Source: a bacterium (GTDB taxonomy: Bacteria; Sysuimicrobiota; Sysuimicrobiia; Sysuimicrobiales; Segetimicrobiaceae). Taken from it: a stretch of DNA of 64,000 nt. Position 1 is the first letter of the stretch; each line of letters starts with the position of its first letter. Positions 27,054 to 35,211 of the stretch are shown piece after piece. Below the pieces are notes generated by a model that had not been told where the DNA came from, made no database searches, and was given only the letters and a program-made list of their open reading frames with translations. The DNA lies in NCBI GenBank assembly GCA_035308905.1, contig DATGFS010000042.1, forward strand, positions 67,093 to 131,092, written 5' to 3'. Both the position numbers and the translations under genes were made by a program.

Positions 27054-27998
27054 GTGGCGCGGTACATCGTCCAGCGCCTGCTCGCCATCATCCCGATGGC
27101 CGTGCTGCTCACCGCCGCGGTCTTCGCGCTGGTCCACGTCTTTTTGGGCGATCCCGTGGTATTGATGCTCGGCCGGGAAGCGGATCCGGAGACGGCGCAG
27201 CGGCTGCGCCATGAGCTTGGGCTGGACCGGCCCCTCTACGTCCAGTACGCGGACTGGCTCTCGCACGCCGCGCGGGGGGATCTCGGCCGGTCCCTGCGGG
27301 ACCGGGTGCCGGTGGCGCGCGCGGTCGAGGAACGCCTGCTCGTGACGGGGGAACTGACGCTCCTGGCGATGGCCGTCGCGCTCGCCGCGGCGCTCGCCCT
27401 CGGCACCGCCGCGGCCGTCCGCGCCGGAAGCGCCGTGGATTTCGCCGTCTCCGGCTTTTGCATCGCCGGTGTGACGCTCCCCAACTTTCTGGTGGGGATC
27501 GTGCTGATCTTTCTCTTCGCGCTGACCCTGCGCTGGCTGCCGAGCGGCGGATACGCGCCGCCGCTTACACAGCCGCTCGAAAACCTGCGGCTCATGATCC
27601 TGCCGACCGCCACCCTGAGCCTCGCCTACATCGGATTTCTGAGTCTCGTCTTGAAATCGAGCCTCAAGGACGCCCTGCGCGCGCCGTACGTGCAGACGGG
27701 CCGCGCCAAGGGCATCACCGAGCGGCGGGTGCTCGTGCGCCACGTGCTGCGCAACTCGCTCATCCCGGTGCTGAGCGTGCTGGGCGTCGAGGTCGGGCGG
27801 CTGTTCGGCGGCGCCGTCATCACAGAGACAATCTTCGCCCTGCCGGGCGTCGGGCGGCTCCTCGTCGACTCGATTCTGGGGCGCGACTTTCCCGTGATCC
27901 AGGCGGTGGTCGCGCTGCTCACTTTCGGCGTGCTGATCGTCAACCTGTGCGTGGACCTTGCCTACGGGTGGCTCGATCCACGCGTGACGTACCAGTGA
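27054..27998 (+). CDS. Peptide-type ABC transporter permease (DppB-like)
   Basis: The product is 314 aa (GTG start, 20 bases after the SBP gene). Family features are YIVQRLLAIIPMAV, HELGLDRPLYVQYADWL, the coupling loop YVQTGRAKGI with RHVLRNSLIPVLS (about residues 205-240), and a CVDLAYGWLDPRVTYQ end. About six membrane helices are visible. The DppC-like gene starts inside its last codons (GTGA overlap). Confidence 0.9.
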   Translation: MARYIVQRLLAIIPMAVLLTAAVFALVHVFLGDPVVLMLGREADPETAQRLRHELGLDRPLYVQYADWLSHAARGDLGRSLRDRVPVARAVEERLLVTGELTLLAMAVALAAALALGTAAAVRAGSAVDFAVSGFCIAGVTLPNFLVGIVLIFLFALTLRWLPSGGYAPPLTQPLENLRLMILPTATLSLAYIGFLSLVLKSSLKDALRAPYVQTGRAKGITERRVLVRHVLRNSLIPVLSVLGVEVGRLFGGAVITETIFALPGVGRLLVDSILGRDFPVIQAVVALLTFGVLIVNLCVDLAYGWLDPRVTYQ

Positions 27999-28876
27999 GT
28001 TCGAACGCGGCGGTCGTTGGCCGGCCCGCGGCGGGCCGGCCGCGACGGACGACGTCGCGGTGGCGCCGGGTGCTCCGCAACCGTCCCCTGGTCGTGGGCG
28101 GGTGCCTTGCCGGCATCGCGGTCGCGATGGCTCTGCTGGCGCCGCTGCTCGCGCCCTACGATCCGCTGACCTACCATCCGGATCACACGCTCGAGGGCCC
28201 GAGCCGCGCCTTTCTCCTCGGCACGGACAACCTGGGGCGGGACACGCTGAGCCAGGATATCTACGGCGCGCGCATCTCGCTTGCCGTCGGCTCCGCCGCC
28301 GTGCTGCTGGGCATCGTCGTGGGCGTGCCGTGGGGGCTCGTCAGCGGCTTTCTCGGCGGGCGGTTCGACTACGTGATGATGCGGCTCGCGGACGTCGCCC
28401 TTGTCTTCCCGTCGCTCGTACTGGCGCTCGTGATCCGCGCGTTCCTGGGTTCGAGCCTGCTCAACGTCATCGTCGCGCTCGGCGTCACGATCACGCCGGG
28501 CCTCGCGCGTGTGACGCGCGGCGAGGTGCTGAGCATCCGGTCGCGCGACTTCGTCGTCGCCGCGGTCGCAACCGGGGCCAGCACCACACGGATTCTGGCG
28601 CGGCACATCGTGCCGAACATCCTCGATCTCATCGTGGTGCTCGGCACGGCCGGCATGGGCGGCGCGATCCTGACCGAGGCCAGCCTCTCGTTCCTCGGCT
28701 TCGGCACCCCGCCGCCCGCGCCGAGCTGGGGGCGCATGCTGCGCGAGGGGTACGCGTACCTCCTGATCACGCCGTGGATCTCGCTCAGCGCCGGGGTCGC
28801 GATCTTCATCGCGGTGCTCGGATTCTATCTCGCCGGCGAGGGCGCCCGGCGGCTGCTGCATCGCGAGCGCACCTGA
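27995..28876 (+). CDS. Peptide-type ABC transporter permease (DppC-like)
   Basis: The product is 293 aa from GTG 27995, which overlaps the upstream stop by 4 bases; the frame is open further upstream but only as a shadow of the DppB-like gene. It shows LLGTDNLGRDTLSQDIYG (about residues 70-87), AAVATGASTTRIL with RHIVPNI as the ATPase-contact loop, and ASLSFLGFGTPPPAPSWG. It is the second membrane subunit of the 25492-28876 importer. No ATPase gene follows; a nitrilase-family gene does. Confidence 0.9.
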   Translation: MSSNAAVVGRPAAGRPRRTTSRWRRVLRNRPLVVGGCLAGIAVAMALLAPLLAPYDPLTYHPDHTLEGPSRAFLLGTDNLGRDTLSQDIYGARISLAVGSAAVLLGIVVGVPWGLVSGFLGGRFDYVMMRLADVALVFPSLVLALVIRAFLGSSLLNVIVALGVTITPGLARVTRGEVLSIRSRDFVVAAVATGASTTRILARHIVPNILDLIVVLGTAGMGGAILTEASLSFLGFGTPPPAPSWGRMLREGYAYLLITPWISLSAGVAIFIAVLGFYLAGEGARRLLHRERT

Positions 28877-28953
28877 GGGGAAGCGGCCGGAGGTCCCGCG
28901 CCGGACAGAGCGAAGCGAGACGGCAAGGACGGCACTTAAACCGGAGGTCCGGC

Positions 28954-29829
28954 ATGCGCGTTGCGCTGTGTCAGCTCGTCTCATCCCCAACGAAATCCGA
29001 GAACCTCAACGCCGCGGTCGACGCGATCCGTGAGGCCAAGCGCCGTGGCGCGGACGTCGCCCTGCTGCCCGAGGTCTACATGGCGTTCCTTCATCCCGAG
29101 GATCCCACCACGGCCGCCGCCGTCGCCGAGCCGGTGGACGGGCCGTTTGTCTCGGGGCTCGCCGCGGAGGCGCGGGCGCAGCACCTCTACGTCGGCTGCG
29201 GCCTCTGGGAGCAGGTACCGGGCGAGCGGGAGCGGGCGTTCAACACGACGGTGCTCCTCGGTCCCGACGGCCGCCTCGTGCTGGCCTACCGGAAGACGCA
29301 TCTCTACGACGCCTTCGGCTATCGCGAGTCGGACCGGATCGTGGCGGGTTCCGAACCGCCGGGCGTGGTGCGCACGCCGCTCGGGACCTTCGGCCTGCTG
29401 GTGTGCTACGAGCTGCGTTTTCCGGAGCTCACCCGGCGCCTCGCGCTGGCCGGCGCCGACGTGCTGCTGCTTCCGGCCGCGTGGATCGCCGGCCCTCTGA
29501 AAGAAGCGCACTGGACGACACTCATTCAGGCGCGGGCGATTGAAAACACGATCTTCGTCGCCGCGGCCAATCAGACGGGCAACATGAGCACCGGCCGCAG
29601 CATGCTGGTCGATCCGATGGGCGTCGCCGTTGTCGACGGCGGGGAAGAGGCCGGCGTGCTCGCCGGCGACATCGACCTCGCGCGCATCGCGAGAGTCCGG
29701 GAGAAGCTGCCACTTTTGTCCCACCGCCGGGAGGCGCTGTATGCGCTGCCGGTCGACGCTGTGCCTGCGGCGCGATCCAACGATGCGGCGGCAGGGACAG
29801 CGAAGCCGGCCGTGGGGGCCCGCCGGTAG
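28954..29829 (+). CDS. Nitrilase-superfamily carbon-nitrogen hydrolase
   Basis: The product is 291 aa from an ATG with SD CCGGAGG. The catalytic triad is complete: Glu40 in LLPEVY, Lys114 in YRKTHLYD and Cys151 in LLVCYELRFPE. The RKTHLYD and CYELRFPE forms are those of the carbon-nitrogen hydrolase branch (omega-amidase or carbamoylase-like) rather than true nitrilases. It probably cleaves an amide or N-carbamoyl bond in a compound brought in by the upstream importer. The last 20 residues are a low-complexity Ala-rich tail. Confidence 0.85.
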   Translation: MRVALCQLVSSPTKSENLNAAVDAIREAKRRGADVALLPEVYMAFLHPEDPTTAAAVAEPVDGPFVSGLAAEARAQHLYVGCGLWEQVPGERERAFNTTVLLGPDGRLVLAYRKTHLYDAFGYRESDRIVAGSEPPGVVRTPLGTFGLLVCYELRFPELTRRLALAGADVLLLPAAWIAGPLKEAHWTTLIQARAIENTIFVAAANQTGNMSTGRSMLVDPMGVAVVDGGEEAGVLAGDIDLARIARVREKLPLLSHRREALYALPVDAVPAARSNDAAAGTAKPAVGARR

Positions 29830-29921
29830 TCCGACTCGGCCTCGCGATTCGCGCCGCCGAGCTGCGGGACGAGGAACTGGCGCTCGCCCGCCGGCTCGGC
29901 TATGATGCCGTCGAGATCAGC

Positions 29922-30686
29922 ATGGACGGCACCGGCCTCATCTTCGGCGGCCGGCTCCATCCCGAGCGCCTCCGCGAGGCGCTGCGCGCGTTCGCCGGGC
30001 ACCCGTTCAGCTATTCGGTGCACAGTCCGAGCAGCCTCGATCTGCGCGACCGGCGCAACCGCGAGGCGCAGCTGGACCTCGCGCGCGCCGCGCTGCGGTT
30101 CAGCCGGGAGGTCGGCGCCCGCGTGCTGGTGATCCACTTCGAGCAGCAGAGCCGCGATCGGGAGGACGAGGCTGCGTTCACCGACGCGATTCTGCGTCTT
30201 TCCGACGAGGCCGGCGACGTGCTGCTCGGCGTCGAGAACATCGAAGTCGAGCGGGTCGACCCCGTGGTGGAGCGCGTCCGCGAGATCGGCCGGCCGAACG
30301 TGATCATGACCTTCGACGTGGGGCACGCGGCGCTCGCCGCCGCCCAGTTCGGCTTCGATCTGATGGACGCGATCCGGGCGGCGCGCCCCGTGGTCGGGCA
30401 CCTGCACGTGAACGACAACTTCGGACGCTACGATCCGCTCCGCCTCGAGAACTTTACGCTCTACCGCACGCAGACGCCGGCCGACACGTTTCCGCTCGGG
30501 AAGGGTGATCTGCATCTGCCGGTCGGCTGGGGCGCCCTCCCGCTCGACCGCGCGTTCGAGGCCCTGCGGGGCTACCGCGGTACGGTGATTCACGAATACC
30601 GGCACCGCCTTTTTCCGGCCACCGTGGAGGCCGACTTCGCCCGGCTGCGCGCTCTCGTGGACACGATCGACGAGCGCGCCCGTTAA
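29922..30686 (+). CDS. TIM-barrel sugar phosphate isomerase/epimerase-family protein
   Basis: The product is 254 aa from the first ATG. Similarity to the family appears to extend about 30 codons upstream (RLGLAIRAAELRDEELALARRLGYDAVEIS from about 29829), but no ATG, GTG or TTG lies in frame there, so the true start is unclear. Metal-ligand-like positions of the AP-endonuclease-2 fold are visible: HFEQQS, GVENIEV, FDVGHAA and HLHVNDN, with HEYRHR at the end. Such proteins isomerise or epimerise keto sugars or act as lyases. It closes the 18104-30686 cluster. Confidence 0.8.
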   Translation: MDGTGLIFGGRLHPERLREALRAFAGHPFSYSVHSPSSLDLRDRRNREAQLDLARAALRFSREVGARVLVIHFEQQSRDREDEAAFTDAILRLSDEAGDVLLGVENIEVERVDPVVERVREIGRPNVIMTFDVGHAALAAAQFGFDLMDAIRAARPVVGHLHVNDNFGRYDPLRLENFTLYRTQTPADTFPLGKGDLHLPVGWGALPLDRAFEALRGYRGTVIHEYRHRLFPATVEADFARLRALVDTIDERAR

Positions 30687-30782
30687 GAATCGCACGCCGG
30701 CGGATTGAGAAAAAGGGTGGCGGCGACGCGGCCCGAATTGGCCGGATGCACAGCGGGCCACATGCGAACAAGGGGGTGGAGG

Positions 30783-31148
30783 GTGGCCAAGTTTCTCATC
30801 GTGAGCTCGGTTGGTTCCCAGGATCCCACGCGGGCAAGCCTTCCGTTCCATATCGCCGTGAACGGCGCGGTTCCCGCCGGGCACGAGTGCGGGATTGCGT
30901 TCACCGGTGATGCGACCGACCTCCTGAAGCGAGACGTCGCCGGAGCCGTCCGCGGCGTCGGCGTGCCGGCGCTGGCCGATCTTCTCGCAGGATGCGCCCA
31001 AAAGGGCGTTCGGTTCTACGTGTGAAAAGGGTGTGCCGAGGCCCGTGGGGTCTCGCAGCAGCACCTCGAAGGATATCCAGCGCAGTTCATCACGCCGCCG
31101 GACCTTGCGCGGTTGACGGTCGAGGCGGATCGGGTGCTGACGTTCTGA
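30783..31148 (+). CDS. DsrE-family selenoprotein with Sec-x-x-Cys motif (in-frame UGA at 31023-31025)
   Basis: The product is 121 aa if the in-frame TGA at 31023-31025 is read as selenocysteine. Start GTG 30783 has AGGGGG six bases upstream. The N-terminal half has DsrE traits: KFLIVSS, FHIAVNGAVPAGHECGIAF and a GVGVPALADLL block. The frame continues after the TGA as KGCAEARGVSQQHLEGYP for 40 more codons of normal composition to a TGA at 31146-31148, and DsrE proteins normally have Cys or another redox residue at the interrupted site. The result is a U81-K-G-C84 redox motif. A SECIS-like hairpin follows. It is probably a small cytosolic redox protein; partner unknown. It lies 35 bases before an SBP gene. 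Confidence 0.8.
31034..31060 (+). promoter_or_regulatory. Bacterial SECIS-like hairpin of the DsrE selenoprotein
   Basis: CGAGGCCC (31037-31044) pairs with GGGTCTCG (31048-31055; one G-U pair) around a 3-base loop GTG. Outside it TGC (31034-31036) pairs with GCA (31058-31060) across a two-base CA bulge. The loop begins 19 bases after the UGA. This fits the known bacterial SECIS rules (small G-containing loop 16-37 bases downstream) and mirrors the grdB hairpin at 61629. Confidence 0.75.
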
Positions 31149-31183
31149 ACGGAAGGCGAAATCCTGAAGGGGGGTGGAACTTC

Positions 31184-32332
31184 GTGAGACGGCATAGCAA
31201 GATGCGCGTGCTGGTTCCCGGGCTGCTGGCTCTGGCGGTAGCCGTCGTGCTCGTCCCGGTGTCGGCGCCACGCGGCGCAGGCGCCGCCGCGCCGGTGACC
31301 CTCAACGTCTACATCAACGGCGACACGAATATCTTCGATCTCTGGAGCAAGTCGTTGCTCCCGGCGTTCAGCAAGCGCTACCCACAGTACCGTACCAACA
31401 TGGTCGGTTTGATGCACGGTAATGGTTGGGAAGGCGTGCTTGAAAAGCTCATCGCCGCCAAACGCGTGGGGCGGACGACCGATGTGGACCTCTGGGAGAC
31501 CGATCCGTCGATCGTCCAGCAAGGCCTAGCTGACGGCCTCTGGGTCAAGCTGACTGACAAGCTAGTTTCGAACCTCACCAAGGTACCGGCCGCCAAGCTC
31601 GCGGCGACGGACGGGTTCGGCGCGCCGTATCGTGGATCATCGGTTGTGATCGGCTACAACAGCCAGTTCGTGAAAAACCCCCCGAAGACGTTCGACGAAC
31701 TCGTCGCGTGGATCAAGGCGAATCCCGGCAAGTTCACATACTGCGACCCGAACACCGGCGGGTCGGGGCAGGCGTTCGTCGCCGCGGCAATCTATCATTA
31801 CGCGAGCGCGGAGAAGTACGCGGGCAAGGCCTACGATGCCAAGGAAGAGGCCGCATGGGAGCCGGCGTGGAAGTTGCTCCGCGACCTGCAGCCGGCGATG
31901 TACAACAACGGGTTCCATCCGAACGGCAACGTCGCCGTGCTGCAGCTCCTCGGCCAGCAGAACATCTACATAGCCCCGGTGTGGTCGGATATGGGCCTGG
32001 ACTTCTACAAGCGCGACCTCGTGCCCAAGACCGTGAAGTACGAGCAGATCTCCCCGCCGCTGTTCGGCGGGGACTCGACCGTCACGCTGCCGTCGCTCTC
32101 CGCGCACCTCGAGGGCGCGCTCACGCTCCTCAACTGGCTGCTGACCCCCGAGGCGCAGCAGCTCGTGATCTCGCAGGTGTCCGGTTATCCTGGTGTGGAC
32201 TGGAAGTACATGCCGGCGGTGGTCCGCAAGCAGTTCGCGGACGTCGCGAAACCGTACTCGCCGTTGCCCAACGCCAAGTATCTCGCGGATCTGAAGCTGC
32301 TCTGGCACGATCGGGTGGCGGCCGGACAGTAG
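31184..32332 (+). CDS. ABC transporter substrate-binding protein, spermidine/putrescine-iron type
   Basis: The product is 382 aa from GTG 31184 (run of six Gs 9 bases upstream); ATG 31202 is an alternative. A Sec signal peptide ends near GAGAAA. The mature part has the SBP type 2 layout: TLNVYINGD start, DVDLWETDPS, an APYRGSSVVIGYNS hinge-like strand, NPPKTFDEL, GGSGQAFV and a late AHLEGALTLLNWLLTPEAQQ. It heads a complete importer with two permeases and an ATPase. Ligand class could be polyamine, iron complex, phosphonate or thiamine-like. Confidence 0.85.
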   Translation: MRRHSKMRVLVPGLLALAVAVVLVPVSAPRGAGAAAPVTLNVYINGDTNIFDLWSKSLLPAFSKRYPQYRTNMVGLMHGNGWEGVLEKLIAAKRVGRTTDVDLWETDPSIVQQGLADGLWVKLTDKLVSNLTKVPAAKLAATDGFGAPYRGSSVVIGYNSQFVKNPPKTFDELVAWIKANPGKFTYCDPNTGGSGQAFVAAAIYHYASAEKYAGKAYDAKEEAAWEPAWKLLRDLQPAMYNNGFHPNGNVAVLQLLGQQNIYIAPVWSDMGLDFYKRDLVPKTVKYEQISPPLFGGDSTVTLPSLSAHLEGALTLLNWLLTPEAQQLVISQVSGYPGVDWKYMPAVVRKQFADVAKPYSPLPNAKYLADLKLLWHDRVAAGQ

Positions 32333-32345
32333 ACGGGCCCCGCGC

Positions 32346-33239
32346 ATGACGGTCGGCGCCGGGGGTCGCCGCGAAGCCGCGCCGATGCAACTTCGCGGGG
32401 ATAGAGTGCGGCAGGGAGTACTGGGACTCGCCCTGGTGCTCCCACCGCTGCTTGTGCTCGCGTGCCTCGTCGCGCTGCCGGCCGTCACCGCCGTGATCGA
32501 GACGTTGACGCCGGCCGGGGGCGGCGGTCCGACCCTCGCGAACTACGCTCGCGTCCTCGCCGCCCGCACGCTGCGCGTTGACATCGTGTTCACGGTCGGC
32601 ATCACCCTCGTCTCCGTCGCGGTCGTCTTCGCGCTCAGCTACCCGCTGGCGCTGTACCTGCGATTTTCCCGCGGCCGCGCGGCGCGAGTTTTCGGCGTGC
32701 TGTTCGTCGTGCCGCTGTTCGTGCCGGTCGTCATCGCCTCGTTCGCGATGATCACGTTTCTCGTCAATCACGGCCTGGTCTCGACGCTCCTATACCGGGC
32801 CGGGGTGCGCGCGTTTCCCCGCCTCGTCTACAACGGGACTGGCATCATGCTGACCCAGGTGTGGGTCAACATCCCGTTCGCCGTGCTGATCCTCGGCGCG
32901 GGACTCCAGGCCATCGACGACGCGCTGATCGACGGCGCGCGCGACGTGGGCGCCGGTCCGCTGCGCACCTTCTTGTCGATCATCCTGCCGCTCAATGCCG
33001 TGCCGACGATGATCGCGCTCACCCTGTTGTTCATCGGCGTCTTCGGCTCGTTTACGATTCCGTACCTCGTCGGCGGCAACGCGCCGGCGATGCTCGGCGT
33101 GACGATGACGAACTACCTCACCCAGTACCTGCGGCGCACCGAAGCCGTCACCATCGCGGTGCTGGCGTTTCTAATCGCGTCGGTTGTGGGGGCGGTGTAC
33201 GTGGCGAGCGTCAGCCGCCGCGAGCGGGGCGCCGCGTGA
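32346..33239 (+). CDS. ABC transporter permease (PotB-like)
   Basis: The product is 297 aa. About six membrane helices are visible. The coupling loop reads DDALIDGARDVGAGPLRTFLSIILPLNAVP (about residues 193-222), the form used by PotB/CysT-type permeases. The YARVLAARTLRVDIVFT region precedes the second helix, as in that group. It starts 13 bases after the SBP gene and overlaps the next permease gene by 4 bases, so the three are expressed together. Confidence 0.9.
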   Translation: MTVGAGGRREAAPMQLRGDRVRQGVLGLALVLPPLLVLACLVALPAVTAVIETLTPAGGGGPTLANYARVLAARTLRVDIVFTVGITLVSVAVVFALSYPLALYLRFSRGRAARVFGVLFVVPLFVPVVIASFAMITFLVNHGLVSTLLYRAGVRAFPRLVYNGTGIMLTQVWVNIPFAVLILGAGLQAIDDALIDGARDVGAGPLRTFLSIILPLNAVPTMIALTLLFIGVFGSFTIPYLVGGNAPAMLGVTMTNYLTQYLRRTEAVTIAVLAFLIASVVGAVYVASVSRRERGAA

Positions 33240-34063
33240 CCGGCGTCCTCTGGCCCTGGGCCGCGGCCGTGTTCCGCCGGGCGGTCGGGGCGGCCGCGCT
33301 GCTGGCGCTGGCGTCGTTCATCCTCGGCCCGCTGCTGACGCTCCTGGTCTGGGCGTTCGCCGGGACGTGGCTGTTTCCGAATCTGTTGCCGGAGTTCTCG
33401 CTGCGGTGGTGGACGTTCGTGCTCGGGAACGCCGACGTCGGCAAGGCGATCCGGATGAGCCTGCTGAGCGCGCCGACGGCGACACTCATCTCGGCGGTCA
33501 TCTGCATCCCCGCCGCGTACGCGTTCGCGCGGCTCGAGTTTCCGGCGAAGCGGGCGCTGCTGCTCTCGTTCCTGAGCGCGAACGCCTTTCCGAAGATCGG
33601 GCTCTACGTCAGCATCGCCACGCTTCTGTACCGGCTCGACCTTATGGACACATTTACGGGCGTCGTGCTGATCCAGCTCGTCAACACGCTCTTGTTCATG
33701 ATCTGGATTCCGACCGGCACGTTTCGCGGCATCAACCGCAATCTGGAAGAGGCGGCGCGCGACGCGGGCGCCGGACCGCTGCGCACCTTCTTCCAGATCA
33801 CGCTGCCGATCGCGCTCCCCGGCATCATCGTGGCGGGCCTGTTTGCCTTCATCGCCGCGTTCGACGAGGCGCAGGGGACGCTCATCGTGGGGACGCCCAA
33901 CCACATGACGATGCCGGTGCTGATGTACAACCTGGTGTTGAGCTACCCGCAGCCGGTTGGCGCGGTGTTTTCGATTCTGCTGTCGCTGCCGTCGCTCGTG
34001 CTGCTCCTCTTCGCGCAGCGCTATCTCCGCGCCGGCTACCTCGCGGCCGGGTACAGCCTGTGA
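33236..34063 (+). CDS. ABC transporter permease (PotC-like)
   Basis: The product is 275 aa from GTG 33236, overlapping the PotB-like stop (GTGA). It has six membrane helices and the EAA loop in full form: NLEEAARDAGAGPLRTFFQITLPIALPGII (about residues 165-195). The periplasmic start includes FSLRWWTFVLGN. It forms the heterodimeric channel with the preceding protein and would dock to the ATPase encoded next. Confidence 0.9.
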   Translation: MTGVLWPWAAAVFRRAVGAAALLALASFILGPLLTLLVWAFAGTWLFPNLLPEFSLRWWTFVLGNADVGKAIRMSLLSAPTATLISAVICIPAAYAFARLEFPAKRALLLSFLSANAFPKIGLYVSIATLLYRLDLMDTFTGVVLIQLVNTLLFMIWIPTGTFRGINRNLEEAARDAGAGPLRTFFQITLPIALPGIIVAGLFAFIAAFDEAQGTLIVGTPNHMTMPVLMYNLVLSYPQPVGAVFSILLSLPSLVLLLFAQRYLRAGYLAAGYSL

Positions 34064-34101
34064 GTCTCGTACCGGCCGGCGCGTCGGGCCGGGAGCGCCT
34101 G

Positions 34102-35211
34102 ATGGCACGCCTCGACCTCGTCGGGCTCAGCAAGCGCTTCGGCCCGCACACGGCGGTCCGCGACCTCACGCTCGAGGTCCGGGAGGGCGAGCTGATGTGC
34201 CTGCTCGGCCCGTCGGGGTGCGGCAAGACGACGACGCTGCGCATGATCGGCGGATTCGAGACCCCGGACGCCGGCGACATCCGGATCGACGGCCGCAGCG
34301 TCGTGGCACTGCCGCCGGAGCGCCGGCCCACGGCGATGGTCTTTCAACGCTACAACCTGTGGCCGCACATGACGGTCGAGGGCAACATCGCGTTCGGGCT
34401 GCGCCTCCGGCGCCTGCCGCACGCGCAGGTCGACGCCAAGGTGCGCGACGTCCTCGCTCTCGTCGGCCTGCCCGACGTCGGCCGGAAATATCCCCATCAG
34501 CTCTCGGGCGGCCAGCAGCAGCGGGTCGCGGTTGCCCGCGCGCTCGTCCTCGAGCCGCAGCTGCTCCTCCTCGACGAGCCGTTCAGCAACCTCGACGCGC
34601 GTCTCCGCGTCCACATGCGGGAGGAGGTCAAGCAGCTCCAGCGCGAGATCGGCATCACGACCGTCTTCGTCACGCACGATCAGGAAGAGGCACTGACGAT
34701 CGCGGACCGGATCACGGTCATGCACGACGGCGTGGCGGAGCAGGTCGATACGCCGTCCAGCCTGTACGCCAACCCGCGCACGCTCTTCGTCGCCGACTTC
34801 ATCGGCACGATGAACGTGATGCCCGCGCGGGTGCGCCGCGCCGAGCGCGTCGTCGCCGCCGGGCCGTGGCACCTGCCGCTGCCGGATCCGGCGTGGCCGG
34901 ACGGAGCCGAGGTGAGCCTGGCCGTCCGGCCGGAGGATCTCATCATCGATCCCGCGGGTGCGGCGGCTCACGTGCGCCGCGTGATGAATCTCGGACACTA
35001 CCTGCAGGTGCTCGCGGACGTCCCGGGCGTCGGGGCGGTGCGGCTGTTCACCGACAAGGAGGCGCCGCCGGGAGAAGGCCAGCAGATCGGCGTGCGCATC
35101 GCGCGGGCGCTCCTGTTCAAAGACGGCCGGCCGGTGGAGGTGGGGCAGCCCGCCGTGGAAGCTGAGCCGGCTCCGGCCGCGCCGCAGGGGACGGGCCTCG
35201 ACGGGCGGTGA
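34102..35211 (+). CDS. ABC transporter ATP-binding protein (PotA/UgpC-like)
   Basis: The product is 369 aa from ATG 34102 (SD GGGAG); GTG 34060 would overlap the upstream gene. All ATPase motifs are intact: Walker A GPSGCGKT (about 36-43), Q-loop FQRYN, signature LSGGQQQR, Walker B LLLLDEP and switch THDQEEA. The C-terminal third is a TOBE/MOP-like regulatory barrel containing LAVRPEDL. It energises the 31184-34063 importer. Since PotA/UgpC-like ATPases can be shared, it might also serve others, but not the Dpp-type permeases, which use a different ATPase class. Confidence 0.9.
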   Translation: MARLDLVGLSKRFGPHTAVRDLTLEVREGELMCLLGPSGCGKTTTLRMIGGFETPDAGDIRIDGRSVVALPPERRPTAMVFQRYNLWPHMTVEGNIAFGLRLRRLPHAQVDAKVRDVLALVGLPDVGRKYPHQLSGGQQQRVAVARALVLEPQLLLLDEPFSNLDARLRVHMREEVKQLQREIGITTVFVTHDQEEALTIADRITVMHDGVAEQVDTPSSLYANPRTLFVADFIGTMNVMPARVRRAERVVAAGPWHLPLPDPAWPDGAEVSLAVRPEDLIIDPAGAAAHVRRVMNLGHYLQVLADVPGVGAVRLFTDKEAPPGEGQQIGVRIARALLFKDGRPVEVGQPAVEAEPAPAAPQGTGLDGR

